From Fibrobacterota bacterium (GTDB taxonomy: Bacteria; Fibrobacterota; Fibrobacteria; UBA11236): a DNA stretch of 35,669 nt. Location: assembly GCA_023249635.1 (NCBI GenBank), contig JAHFCH010000045.1, positions 1 through 35,669 on the forward strand, read 5' to 3'. The position numbers and the translations under genes are program-made. The notes under the pieces were generated by a model that was not told the DNA's origin, did no database searches, and saw nothing but the letters and a program-made list of their open reading frames with translations. Below are positions 7,823-15,528 of the stretch, piece by piece. Numbering within the stretch: position 1 is the first letter of the stretch; each line of letters opens with the position of its first letter.

Positions 7823-9025
7823 CTATGCCGATGCGGCAAAGCGGTCAGCGATTTCGGCGCCAATAGCCAGGGAGGCCGTAGCCGCCGGCGAGGGGGCGTT
7901 GAGCACGTGCAGGCTGCGTTCGCCCTGGGCGAAGGCGAAATCATCCACCAGGGATCCGTCGCGCCGCAAGGCCTGGGCGCGTACGCCGGCGCCCGCCGGG
8001 GTGAGCATTTCCCCGCGCACGTCCGGCAGCAGGCGCTGCAGAGCCTTCACGAAGGCGGCCTTGGAGAAGGAACGGTGGAACTCGCCCAACCCCATGCGCC
8101 AATGCTTCACGGCCAGCTTCCGGAAGCCGGGATTGGCCAACACCTGGGCCATGTCGCGCAGGTTGATATCGGACTTGCGGTAGCCTTCGCGCTTGAAGGC
8201 CAGCACCGCGTTGGGTCCGCACTCCACGCCGCCGCCGATCATGCGGGTGAAATGCACGCCCAGGAAAGGGAAGGCCGGATCGGGCACGGGATAAATGAGA
8301 TTGCGCACCAAGCCTTTGGCCTCGGGCGCGAGATCGTAATATTCGCCCCGGAAGGGAACGATATCCAAGCCCGGATCGATTCCATCCAGGCGCGCCACGC
8401 GATCGCTCATCAACCCGCCGCAATTGATGAAGAATCCCGCCGTGAACTCGCGCTCCCCGGCCTTGATCACCTTCGCGTCCGGCAGGGTGCGCAGCGAATC
8501 GACGCGCGCGCTGAGCAGCACTTCGCCGCCCAGCGATCGGATTTGTTCCGCCAACACCTCGGACACGCGCACGTAATCGACGATGCCGGTTTCGGGAACG
8601 TGCAGGGCCTTGCGGCCGCCCACATGCGGCTCGAATTCGCGGATGCGTTCCCGTTCGATGACGGTGACGCCCTTGAGCCCGTTGGCTTCGGCGCGTAGGC
8701 GCAGAGTCTCCAGCTGGGGCAATTCCGCGTCGGATAGTGCCACGACCAGCTTGCCGCAGATATCATGGGGCACGGAATGCTCCCGGCAGAAGGCGACCAT
8801 GTCCGTGTACCCGCGCCGGCACAGTAGGGCTTTGAAGCTGCCGGGCTTGTAGTAGATGCCGGAATGGATGACGCCGCTGTTGTGGCCGGTCTGGTGGCGG
8901 GCGACGCCGCTCTCCTTCTCGAGCACGGTGACCTTGCGGCCGGGATACCGCTGGAGCAGGCGCCAGGCCGTGGCCAAACCGACGATGCCGCCACCGGCGA
9001 TGAGGATGTCGGTCTTGGGGTTCAA
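7823..9025 (-). CDS. lhgO: L-2-hydroxyglutarate oxidase/dehydrogenase
   Basis: 400 residues, the usual LhgO length. It oxidises L-2-hydroxyglutarate to 2-oxoglutarate with FAD, passing electrons to the quinone pool or oxygen. Motifs are the FAD dinucleotide-binding GGGIVG at 11-16 with the acidic E36, then GHNSGVIHSGIYY at 47-59, which is diagnostic for the LhgO branch of DAO-type oxidases. The C-terminal half has a second FAD-contacting segment (GAGVRAQALRRDG). The start is a TTG that overlaps the stop of the VanZ gene in a TTGA motif (9022-9025). No ATG or GTG exists before the FAD motif, so the rare start is well supported. Coupling to a VanZ protein in a glycan locus is unexpected for a metabolite-repair enzyme. 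Confidence 0.92.
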   Translation of the reverse strand: MNPKTDILIAGGGIVGLATAWRLLQRYPGRKVTVLEKESGVARHQTGHNSGVIHSGIYYKPGSFKALLCRRGYTDMVAFCREHSVPHDICGKLVVALSDAELPQLETLRLRAEANGLKGVTVIERERIREFEPHVGGRKALHVPETGIVDYVRVSEVLAEQIRSLGGEVLLSARVDSLRTLPDAKVIKAGEREFTAGFFINCGGLMSDRVARLDGIDPGLDIVPFRGEYYDLAPEAKGLVRNLIYPVPDPAFPFLGVHFTRMIGGGVECGPNAVLAFKREGYRKSDINLRDMAQVLANPGFRKLAVKHWRMGLGEFHRSFSKAAFVKALQRLLPDVRGEMLTPAGAGVRAQALRRDGSLVDDFAFAQGERSLHVLNAPSPAATASLAIGAEIADRFAASA

Positions 9026-10347
9026 ATCTGGGTATCGTCGTCGCGGCGCATGTATTCCCTGAAAGCCGGCCAGCCGCGTGTCAGGGCCAGGCCGCCTGCC
9101 AACCCTCCCAGCATCGCTCCCAGCACATCGGTAATGTCGGAAAACCGTCCCGGCACGAAACCCTGGCCCAGTTCCACCGCCATGGCCATGCCCCCCGAGA
9201 GCAGCGCGGCGATCGCGGAGGGGCGGATACGGGGGAAGAAGTACCCCAGCAGGAATCCCAAGGGAAAGAAGGTCATGGCGCTCTCGATGAAATCACCGAG
9301 GGCGGCGAAGGTGGTGTGCTCGTAATAGGGCTTGAAGAGGATGAAATTGAACCCGGAATAAGACCAGGAAAAATGGTAGGGATAGAACGCCCGCGCCGCC
9401 GCCGAGAGCAGGATGATCAAGCCGCCCACCACGGTCCACGTCCGCGGACGCAGGTGGAAGCTGGGCAGGGTATACGCCAGGGCGCCCGCCGCGGTCCCGG
9501 CGAGGCCCACCAAGGCGTCCTGCAGCTCGGGCGCGCGCGATTGGATGATGGTCTGGGACAGTTCCAGGATCAGGCCCAGCCCGCCGACCAGGGTTGATCC
9601 CCACAACACCGGCCGCCGCAGGCCGCCCTCGTGGGCCAGGCGGCAGGCGAAAAGGCCGGTGAGCAGAAAGCGCACGAAGTTGATGAGGTCATCGTCCGGG
9701 TTCTTGAACTCCAGCGGATGCCGGAGCAGGGGCTTCAGGTGGTCCCACACCAGGCCGACGTCGAGGCTGAAATCGAAGGGCTCCCAGCAACCCGCCACCG
9801 TGAGCGCCAGGAAGATGAACGCCGGGAACGCGGAAGGCGCGTCCAGGTAACGGCGGGCCCAAGGCTGCGACTTGAAGCCCAGCACCGATTTCTTGAAGGC
9901 CACGGCCAACGCCAGGCCGGCGGCGCTGCCGGTGGTATTGAATACGATATCGGAGACCGCGGGGTAGCGGGCCGGCGAAAAGATCTGCAGGAATTCCACC
10001 GCCGCCGAAAGGGCCGTTCCCGCCAGTACGATGCCGAGCTTGCGCGCCCATGAGCTTTTATACACCAGGGAGAAATAGCCCAAGAACCCGAAGGGCAGGA
10101 ACAGGAGGATATTCTGCACGATATCGGAAATGATGAGATTGTCGGCGGTGCCGCCCAGCAAGCGCGTATTTATGCGTTGGGTCTCGGCCAGGAATTGATC
10201 CCATCCGATGCTGAAGCGGAACGGGAAGGTGGTTCCGTAGACGACGAAGAGCGCGAACAGGGCCCACAGCAGGCGGGCCGTGCTTTTGCGCGGCTGCGCC
10301 GAATCCCTACCTTGTGGACCCCCGCCTGACGGGGTAGGACCTTTCAC
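9022..10347 (-). CDS. Tandem double VanZ-domain membrane protein
   Basis: About 441 residues with many hydrophobic helices. Two VanZ-like repeats are visible. The first has DIVQNILLFLPFGFLGY, then AVEFLQIF and SDIVFNTTGS. The second has ESAMTFFPLGFLLGYFF, then AVELGQGFVPGRFSDITDVLG. The core motif E-x-x-Q...R...SDixxN/D occurs in both. VanZ proteins are inner-membrane proteins, one of which lowers teicoplanin sensitivity; their chemistry is unsettled. VanZ-like proteins are recurrent in exosortase/exopolysaccharide loci. A longer frame begins at 10437 but overlaps the preceding FemAB gene. The GTG at 10347, 5 bases after the FemAB stop, gives a compact start, and the first helix begins ~25 residues later. 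The end overlaps lhgO by 4 bases. Confidence 0.82.
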   Translation of the reverse strand: MKGPTPSGGGPQGRDSAQPRKSTARLLWALFALFVVYGTTFPFRFSIGWDQFLAETQRINTRLLGGTADNLIISDIVQNILLFLPFGFLGYFSLVYKSSWARKLGIVLAGTALSAAVEFLQIFSPARYPAVSDIVFNTTGSAAGLALAVAFKKSVLGFKSQPWARRYLDAPSAFPAFIFLALTVAGCWEPFDFSLDVGLVWDHLKPLLRHPLEFKNPDDDLINFVRFLLTGLFACRLAHEGGLRRPVLWGSTLVGGLGLILELSQTIIQSRAPELQDALVGLAGTAAGALAYTLPSFHLRPRTWTVVGGLIILLSAAARAFYPYHFSWSYSGFNFILFKPYYEHTTFAALGDFIESAMTFFPLGFLLGYFFPRIRPSAIAALLSGGMAMAVELGQGFVPGRFSDITDVLGAMLGGLAGGLALTRGWPAFREYMRRDDDTQI

Positions 10348-10352
10348 TCCGC

Positions 10353-11474
10353 TTATGCCGAGATGCTTCCCCGCAGCATCGGTCCCAGGGAATTCGCGAC
10401 CACCAGGGGAAGCTTGGCCCATACGTTGCGGGTCCAACCTAGCCTGCCCTGCGCCACTTGCGAAGATTGTTCGCGGAGATGCCCTTTGTCATCGAATTGA
10501 TAACGATACAAAGAACTTTCGCGGGCCTGCCATTGTTTTTTGAAGCGGTAAGTGCCTTCATCGCGGGTGCTGCGGCCGAAGTCGACCAGGCGGCAGCCCT
10601 GCGCGAAGGCGTAGCGGATGGCGTCCCAGTACAGCGCGTTGTTGGGGCAATGCATGCGCTCGTCCTTCAGGGTCGATGCCCACGGGATGACCAGTTCGTC
10701 CTGCCAGAGGATGCGGAACAGGCCCCCGATGCATTTTCCGTCGCGATGGGCGGTGCCGATGTCGGCGCCGGGAAAATGGCGCAGCACCGCCTCGAACCAG
10801 GCTTTGGCATGGGTGGGCGATCCCAAATCGCGCATGTTCACGCAAAACACCTCGTAGAAATCATCGAGCCGATCCTCGCGCCCCCAGCGCACGGTAACGC
10901 CGGATTTCTCCGCCTTGCGCACCTGATTGCGCACCTTGGCGTCAAGGCTTTTCCAGTAGCTATCCGAATCTTCGCAGATGTTCTCGGCCGCTATCCAGGG
11001 CCCGTCGGAGTAGGTGTCCGCCGCCACCGGGGTCCAATCTTCCGTGGCTTCCGCCGCTTCTTCGCGCAGGGGAAGGATCATGCATACCTTCTCGTCCCGC
11101 GGGGCTTGCAAACCGTGCAAGGCATGGCGACTGCGGATCTCGAGCTCGGAGCGGCGCGTGCGCGCCTCGTTCAGCAGCCGATCGCGGAGCAGATCTTCGC
11201 TGTCGGAATCGTCGGCCAGGATGCCGCCGTAATCGAGGTAGGGCAGGCACACCACTTGCCGCCCGAACGCGGCCGAGGCCAGTGAGCAGGCGGGGGCGAT
11301 GCCGCGCACGGCGCCCGTGACCGGATCCATGCGCACCAAAGTGAAGGCTTCCTTGCCGTAGGCTTCGCGGATCACGTCGGCCCATGCCGGATCGTGGCAA
11401 TAGTTCGCGTCGGGGGAATTGCCGAGAAACTCCCGGCAGGCCTGCGCGAGGCCCGGGTCGTACAACCGTATCAT
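10353..11474 (-). CDS. Second FemAB-like XrtA/PEP-CTERM-associated protein (GNAT fold)
   Basis: 373 residues of the same family as the gene at 3034-4077 but clearly diverged. Signatures are CHDPAWADVIREAYGKEAFTL near the N-terminus, LPYLDYGGILAD, the central KVRNQVRKAEKSGVTV, GGLFRILWQDELVIPWAS and the C-terminal CRLVDFGRSTRDEGTYRFKKQW. The family is expected to transfer an aminoacyl or acyl group to a glycan or envelope acceptor. The ATG at 11474 has AGGAG six bases upstream. It is followed after 5 bases by the VanZ gene and then lhgO, forming a tight three-gene unit. Having two family members in one locus suggests two acceptors or two successive transfers. Confidence 0.85.
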   Translation of the reverse strand: MIRLYDPGLAQACREFLGNSPDANYCHDPAWADVIREAYGKEAFTLVRMDPVTGAVRGIAPACSLASAAFGRQVVCLPYLDYGGILADDSDSEDLLRDRLLNEARTRRSELEIRSRHALHGLQAPRDEKVCMILPLREEAAEATEDWTPVAADTYSDGPWIAAENICEDSDSYWKSLDAKVRNQVRKAEKSGVTVRWGREDRLDDFYEVFCVNMRDLGSPTHAKAWFEAVLRHFPGADIGTAHRDGKCIGGLFRILWQDELVIPWASTLKDERMHCPNNALYWDAIRYAFAQGCRLVDFGRSTRDEGTYRFKKQWQARESSLYRYQFDDKGHLREQSSQVAQGRLGWTRNVWAKLPLVVANSLGPMLRGSISA

Positions 11475-11677
11475 AATTGCTCCTGCGGACGCGGGCGGCG
11501 CCGGGGGCGCGCCGCATGCGATGGGTATTCACCCCGGTACGGGGTCACTCACTGTGGGGAAGATAAATTCTCAGGGAGTCGGCGCAATCCCGATGGCATA
11601 CATGGAAATGGGTGGAAACGGGCTAAAACGGGGATCGGGGGCGATCGGCGAAATCGCGGTGGCGAAGGAGGGCGCGC
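11475..11677. other. Intergenic gap with a small GC hairpin
   Basis: 203 bases without a convincing gene separate the phosphoribosyltransferase gene from the FemAB gene on the same strand. It contains a perfect hairpin, accccg (11531-11536) and cggggt (11540-11545) around a 3-base loop, plus an AT-richer patch (aagataaattctc, 11561-11573) that could hold the FemAB operon promoter on the minus strand. No clear -35/-10 pair was identified. Confidence 0.35.
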
Positions 11678-12559
11678 TCAGCCGCCCAGCAGCAGCAGAC
11701 TCGCGGTCACGTAAGCGCCGCAGGTAATCAGCAGCGCGGAATCCTTGCGCACGTCGGCCACGGTATTTTCGCCGTACCCCTTTTCCATCACCAGGTACAG
11801 ATAGCGGAACAGTCCGAACATCGCGATGGGCAGGGTATAGATGAGATGGGATCCTCCATGCACCAGCACGGTGCGCGCGCTGGTCGTATACAGGCCATAG
11901 GTCATGAGCGTGGCCGCCAAGGTGATGCCGAGCAAAGAGCGGAGGAATTCCGGGGAATAACTTTTGAGCACGGCCCGCTTCTCTTCCAGAGGACGCACGG
12001 GATCGATGCGCTCGGCATAACGTTTGGAGAATCCCAGGAAGAGGCTCAGGTTCAGGGTGCACAGCAGGAACCATTCCGAAGGCTCCACGCCGATACCCCA
12101 GGTACCCGCCAACAAGCGCAAGATGAAACCGGACGCGATGCAGAATACGTCCACCAGCACCACGCGCTTGAGATAGCGTGAGTACGCGCCGTTGATGGCC
12201 GCGTACGCGGCCAGGCAGGCCGAAAGGCGGGGGCCCGCAATTAGGCTCACCGCCAGGGCGGCGGCCCCCAGGCCGGCGGCGCAGGCGAAGGCCGCCTGGA
12301 CGGGCACCAGACCGGCGGCCACGGGGCGCTCGCGCTTGCGGGGATGGGAGCGATCCTCCTCCGCATCCAACGCATCGTTGAGGCAATAGACGGCGCTGGC
12401 GGCCAGGCAGAACGCCGCGAAGGCTGCCAGGCTGCGCGTGGCCGTGGCGGCATCGCGCCAATCCTGCGCGAAGAAGGCGCCCGCCAGGACGAACGCGTTC
12501 TTGAGCCAGTGGGAAGGCCGTGCCAGGGCGAGGTAGGCCCGCCATCCGCCCGCGCTCAC
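11678..12559 (-). CDS. Polyprenyl-phosphate phosphoribosyltransferase (DPPR synthase, UbiA family)
   Basis: 293 residues, multi-pass membrane protein. It would transfer 5-phosphoribose from PRPP to a polyprenyl phosphate, the first committed step to polyprenyl-phospho-arabinose (Rv3806c-type). Motifs are RPSHWLKN at 14-21, the Asp-rich NDxxDxxxD at 61-69 (NDALDAEED) followed by RPVAAG, and YSRYLKRVVLVDVF, where the second aspartate cluster of UbiA enzymes is reduced as in DPPR synthases. The frame is open to 12616, but the GTG at 12559 overlaps the dprE2 stop in a GTGA motif and has GGAGG about 8 bases upstream, a classic coupled start. Gene order dprE1-dprE2-ubiA supports the specific function over other UbiA roles. 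Confidence 0.87.
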   Translation of the reverse strand: MSAGGWRAYLALARPSHWLKNAFVLAGAFFAQDWRDAATATRSLAAFAAFCLAASAVYCLNDALDAEEDRSHPRKRERPVAAGLVPVQAAFACAAGLGAAALAVSLIAGPRLSACLAAYAAINGAYSRYLKRVVLVDVFCIASGFILRLLAGTWGIGVEPSEWFLLCTLNLSLFLGFSKRYAERIDPVRPLEEKRAVLKSYSPEFLRSLLGITLAATLMTYGLYTTSARTVLVHGGSHLIYTLPIAMFGLFRYLYLVMEKGYGENTVADVRKDSALLITCGAYVTASLLLLGG

Positions 12560-13323
12560 AGCTTCATCCTCCGGAAAATCGGGGCCGGGATGTTGCGGAT
12601 GATCAGCATGATCCATTTCCAGATCCCGGGGATATAGACCTCTTCCCGCCGGGCCGCGAGGGCCCGTACGATGTCCCGCGCGACCGGTGCGGGTTCGGCC
12701 ATCAGCGGGCTTTCCATGCCCGCGGTCAAGCGCGTGCGCACGAAGCCGGGCTTAAGGGTCTGCACGAATACGCCCGTCCCGGCCAGGCGATGGCGTAAGC
12801 CCGCCAGGTAGGCGGTGAGGCCCGCCTTGGAGGCCGCGTAGGTCAGCACCTTGCCGCGCCCCCGCTCCCCGGCCACGGAGGAGATGCAACTGATGAACCC
12901 GCCCCCGCGGCCGCGGAAATACGCCGCGAAGAGATCGAGTATGACCACGGGCCCGGTGAGATTGGTGTCGAAGGTGAGACGCGCCTTGGCGGGATCCTTC
13001 TCGCACTCGTCTTGCGGGAATTGCGTTCCCACCGCGAAGAAGACGCCTTTCATGGTATGGGCGGCGGTCAAGGCGCGGAAGCTTTCGGCATGCCCCCCGA
13101 AGTCGAGCACGTCCCAGGTAACGCAGGAGATACCGGGTCCGCCATCCTTGGCACCGCTGGAATCGCGCGCCAAAGAGGCCAGCGCGGCCAAAGCCTCCAG
13201 GCCCGCCCCGTCCCGGCCGATGAGGACAAGGGATGCCCCTTCACCGGCGAGGCGCAAGGCCACGGCCCGGGCGATGCCGGAGGTGGCCCCGAATACGGCG
13301 ATGCTCCCGGTCAGGTCCGCCAT
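12556..13323 (-). CDS. dprE2: Decaprenylphospho-beta-D-erythro-pentofuranosid-2-ulose 2-reductase
   Basis: 255 residues, short-chain dehydrogenase. It reduces the 2-keto intermediate made by DprE1 to polyprenyl-phospho-D-arabinofuranose with NAD(P)H. The Rossmann motif GATSGIA is at 12-18, the catalytic triad region has S148/S149, Y162 and K166 (YAASK), followed by PGFVRTRLTAGM. The C-terminus VYIPGIWKWIMLIIRNIP with the terminal IFRRMKL is characteristic of DprE2, which ends in a membrane-associating amphipathic helix, rather than of generic SDRs. The start ATG overlaps the end of dprE1 by 13 bases and its stop overlaps the GTG of the phosphoribosyltransferase gene, so all three are translationally coupled. 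Confidence 0.88.
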   Translation of the reverse strand: MADLTGSIAVFGATSGIARAVALRLAGEGASLVLIGRDGAGLEALAALASLARDSSGAKDGGPGISCVTWDVLDFGGHAESFRALTAAHTMKGVFFAVGTQFPQDECEKDPAKARLTFDTNLTGPVVILDLFAAYFRGRGGGFISCISSVAGERGRGKVLTYAASKAGLTAYLAGLRHRLAGTGVFVQTLKPGFVRTRLTAGMESPLMAEPAPVARDIVRALAARREEVYIPGIWKWIMLIIRNIPAPIFRRMKL

Positions 13324-14663
13324 AGTTCCAGCCTTTCCGCCAGCAGGGAATTGCTGCGCGCTTCGGGATTATACCGGCGTACCGTTTCCATCCAGCCTTT
13401 GGCTTCCGGGTACATGGCGCGGAAGGCGGCGGGTTTCAGGCGCGCGTCCTTGGTCAGATAAACGCGTCCGCCATAGCGGAGCACCAATTCGTCGAGCCTA
13501 TCGAGCGCGTCGAGCGTGGCTTGCCCGCGGTAGGGCACGTCCAGGGCCAGGGTATACCCGCGCTTGCAGAAAGGCAACATCACCTCGTCGTCGCCGCAGC
13601 GCTTGAGTACGGAAAGGGAAGCGCCCAACCGATCCCGCGCCAGCATCTCCAGGGCCGCCGTCATGCCTTCTTCCCCCTTGGGATCGGGAATGACGAACTG
13701 GTATTGGAAGAACCCCGCCTTCCCGTACAGCCGGTTCCAGCCGCGCAGGTAATCCAGGGGGTAGAAGAATTTCTCGAAGCCCTCCCGCGCCGCACCCGCC
13801 GGGGAGAACCGGTAGATGGCGGCGTTGAAGGCCGTGAGGCCGGGGCGGTTGAGCAGGAAGGCGGGCATGGAGAAGGGGACCTTGAGCCTGGCCTTTTCAC
13901 GCCGTTCCAGATCCTGCGCCTTGCCGCGCCCCGAGGCCGGCGCGTGGTTGCCCAGCATCAGCACGCCGCGCCCCAGGGCGCGGCCGCGGGACAAGGTATC
14001 CAGCCAGGCGACGGAATATTCGTAGCCCTTATCGTGCTTGGCGAAGAGCGCGAACAGGGAATCGAGACCGGGCGCGCGCAGGCGCAGGGTCTCCACCTGG
14101 GCCGAATCGATGGGCTTTAAGCGTAGCTTTACCCGGGTGATGAAACCCGTGAGCCCGTAGCCGCCCACGGTCGCGAGGAAGAGATCGGGCCGCGCTTCCC
14201 GTGAACACGTGAACGTGCCCGCCGGCGTGGACACCTCGACCTCGATCAGGAAATGCTCCAGGGATCCGCTGCCATGGTGGTTCTTGCCATGGACGTTGCT
14301 GGCCACGGCGCCGCCCAGGCTGACGAACATGGTCCCGGGGGTTACCGGGAGGAAATATCCGCGGGGCACGGTCATGGCCAGGATGGCCTGCAAGGTGACC
14401 CCGGATTCCGCGTCCAGGACCCCGGAAGCGGGATTGAAGGAGAGGAAGCGATCGCAGCGGACGGAATTGAGGGCCCGGTGCCCTTGCGCGGGCAGGCCGG
14501 CATCGCCGTAGCTGCGTCCCTGGCCGCGGGGCAAGTAAGGGCGCGCCAACTGGCCCGCGAGTTCGGAAGGGGAGCGCGGAGCGGTTTCTTCCGCTTCGGC
14601 GATGGGGCGCCTACCCCAGCCCGATAACCGCGCCCGGCACACGGGCGCTTCCGTCACGTCCAC
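13311..14663 (-). CDS. dprE1: Decaprenylphosphoryl-beta-D-ribose 2-oxidase-like FAD enzyme
   Basis: About 450 residues. It oxidises the 2-OH of polyprenyl-phospho-ribose; together with DprE2 this epimerises ribose to arabinose. The VAO-type FAD domain shows PRGQGRSYGDAGL near 45-57, PGTMFVSLGGAVASNVHGKN and GGYGLTG. The C-terminal substrate domain has YLTKDARLKPAAFRAMYPEA, containing the lysine that aligns with the essential Lys of mycobacterial DprE1, and ends in ERLEL. A TTG at 14708 is possible, but the GTG at 14663 with GGCGGGGA nine bases upstream fits better. Where mycobacterial DprE1 has the cysteine attacked by benzothiazinones, this protein appears to have alanine (GYTLALDVP). First gene of the coupled trio. 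Confidence 0.88.
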   Translation of the reverse strand: MDVTEAPVCRARLSGWGRRPIAEAEETAPRSPSELAGQLARPYLPRGQGRSYGDAGLPAQGHRALNSVRCDRFLSFNPASGVLDAESGVTLQAILAMTVPRGYFLPVTPGTMFVSLGGAVASNVHGKNHHGSGSLEHFLIEVEVSTPAGTFTCSREARPDLFLATVGGYGLTGFITRVKLRLKPIDSAQVETLRLRAPGLDSLFALFAKHDKGYEYSVAWLDTLSRGRALGRGVLMLGNHAPASGRGKAQDLERREKARLKVPFSMPAFLLNRPGLTAFNAAIYRFSPAGAAREGFEKFFYPLDYLRGWNRLYGKAGFFQYQFVIPDPKGEEGMTAALEMLARDRLGASLSVLKRCGDDEVMLPFCKRGYTLALDVPYRGQATLDALDRLDELVLRYGGRVYLTKDARLKPAAFRAMYPEAKGWMETVRRYNPEARSNSLLAERLELWRT

Positions 14664-14744
14664 GTAACTATTTCCCCGCCTCGACGCAGCGCTCCGGCAT
14701 GGTGGCAATTATAGCGTCTTTCTTCTCCGCCAGGGTATGCGGCA

Positions 14745-14772
14745 TTGTCAATTCGTCGCGATTGGCTATATT
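14745..14772 (+). promoter_or_regulatory. Candidate sigma-70 promoter for the PuuD-like gene
   Basis: TTGTCA (14745-14750) and TATATT (14767-14772) are separated by 16 bases, each one mismatch from consensus. Transcription would begin near 14779, leaving a short leader that contains the GGAGG ribosome-binding site (14787-14791) before the ATG at 14797. It lies in the divergent gap between dprE1 and the PuuD-like gene. Confidence 0.5.
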
Positions 14773-14796
14773 TCGCCGATATCCTCGGAGGCATAT

Positions 14797-15510
14797 ATGC
14801 AATGGGCTCTATTCAACTTTGACGGCTTGATGTTCCTCCTGCGCTGGGGGCATTTCATCTTCGGTATCGCCTGGATCGGCATGCTCTGGTACTTCAATTT
14901 CGTGCAAGGTCCCTTCTTCGCCAAGGCGGAAGCGGCCACCAAGACCGAGGCCACCAAGGGCCTGGTCCCGCGCGCCCTCTTCTATTTCCGTTACGGCGCC
15001 ATGGGCACCTTCCTCACCGGCTGGGCCATCATCCTGGTAAAGTTCGCCCAGGCAGGCGATGCCGGCGGCGCGCTTTTCAATACCTCATGGTCGGCCACCA
15101 TCCTGACGGGAGCCATTCTCGGTTCCATCATGTGGTTCAACGTATGGTTCGTCATCTGGCCGCGGCAGAAGAAGGTGATCGCCTCCGCCAACGGCGAGAA
15201 GGTCGAGAACCTCCCGGCCCTGGCGCGCCGCGCCTTCCTGGCCTCGCGCACCAATACCCTGATGTCCGTACCCTTGTTGTTTTTCATGGGCGCGGCCAGC
15301 CATCTCACCATTCAATTGGTTCCCGGCATGGTTGCGGTCTGGCTCGGTTTCGTGGTAGTCTTCGCCGGCATACTGGAAGCCAATGCGTTGCTGGCCGATA
15401 AGGGCCCGACCACCAAGCCCATTGAAACCGTCAAAGGCGTAATCCATTCGGGATTGGCATTGGCCGTGGTCTTTTACGTGTTGGCAGAAGTCATCCTCCA
15501 ACATAAGTAG
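14797..15510 (+). CDS. PuuD-like (urate hydroxylase N-terminal domain) membrane protein
   Basis: 237 residues, almost entirely hydrophobic helices. The N-terminal LLRWGHFIFGIAWIGMLWYF and following NFVQGPFF match the start of the PuuD/Urate_ox_N membrane domain (RWxHxxxGxxWIGxxYFNFVQ). Later landmarks are SIMWFNVWFVIWPRQKKVI and RTNTLMSVPLLFFMGAASH. Full-length PuuD proteins carry this domain plus a C-terminal cytochrome c domain and oxidise urate; here the cytochrome is a separate gene 18 bases downstream. The many stand-alone members are of unknown function, so urate oxidation is not assured. A frame from 14737 exists, but the ATG at 14797 has GGAGG at ideal spacing. Confidence 0.75.
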   Translation: MQWALFNFDGLMFLLRWGHFIFGIAWIGMLWYFNFVQGPFFAKAEAATKTEATKGLVPRALFYFRYGAMGTFLTGWAIILVKFAQAGDAGGALFNTSWSATILTGAILGSIMWFNVWFVIWPRQKKVIASANGEKVENLPALARRAFLASRTNTLMSVPLLFFMGAASHLTIQLVPGMVAVWLGFVVVFAGILEANALLADKGPTTKPIETVKGVIHSGLALAVVFYVLAEVILQHK

Positions 15511-15528
15511 GGCCCGCTTTTGGACTGG

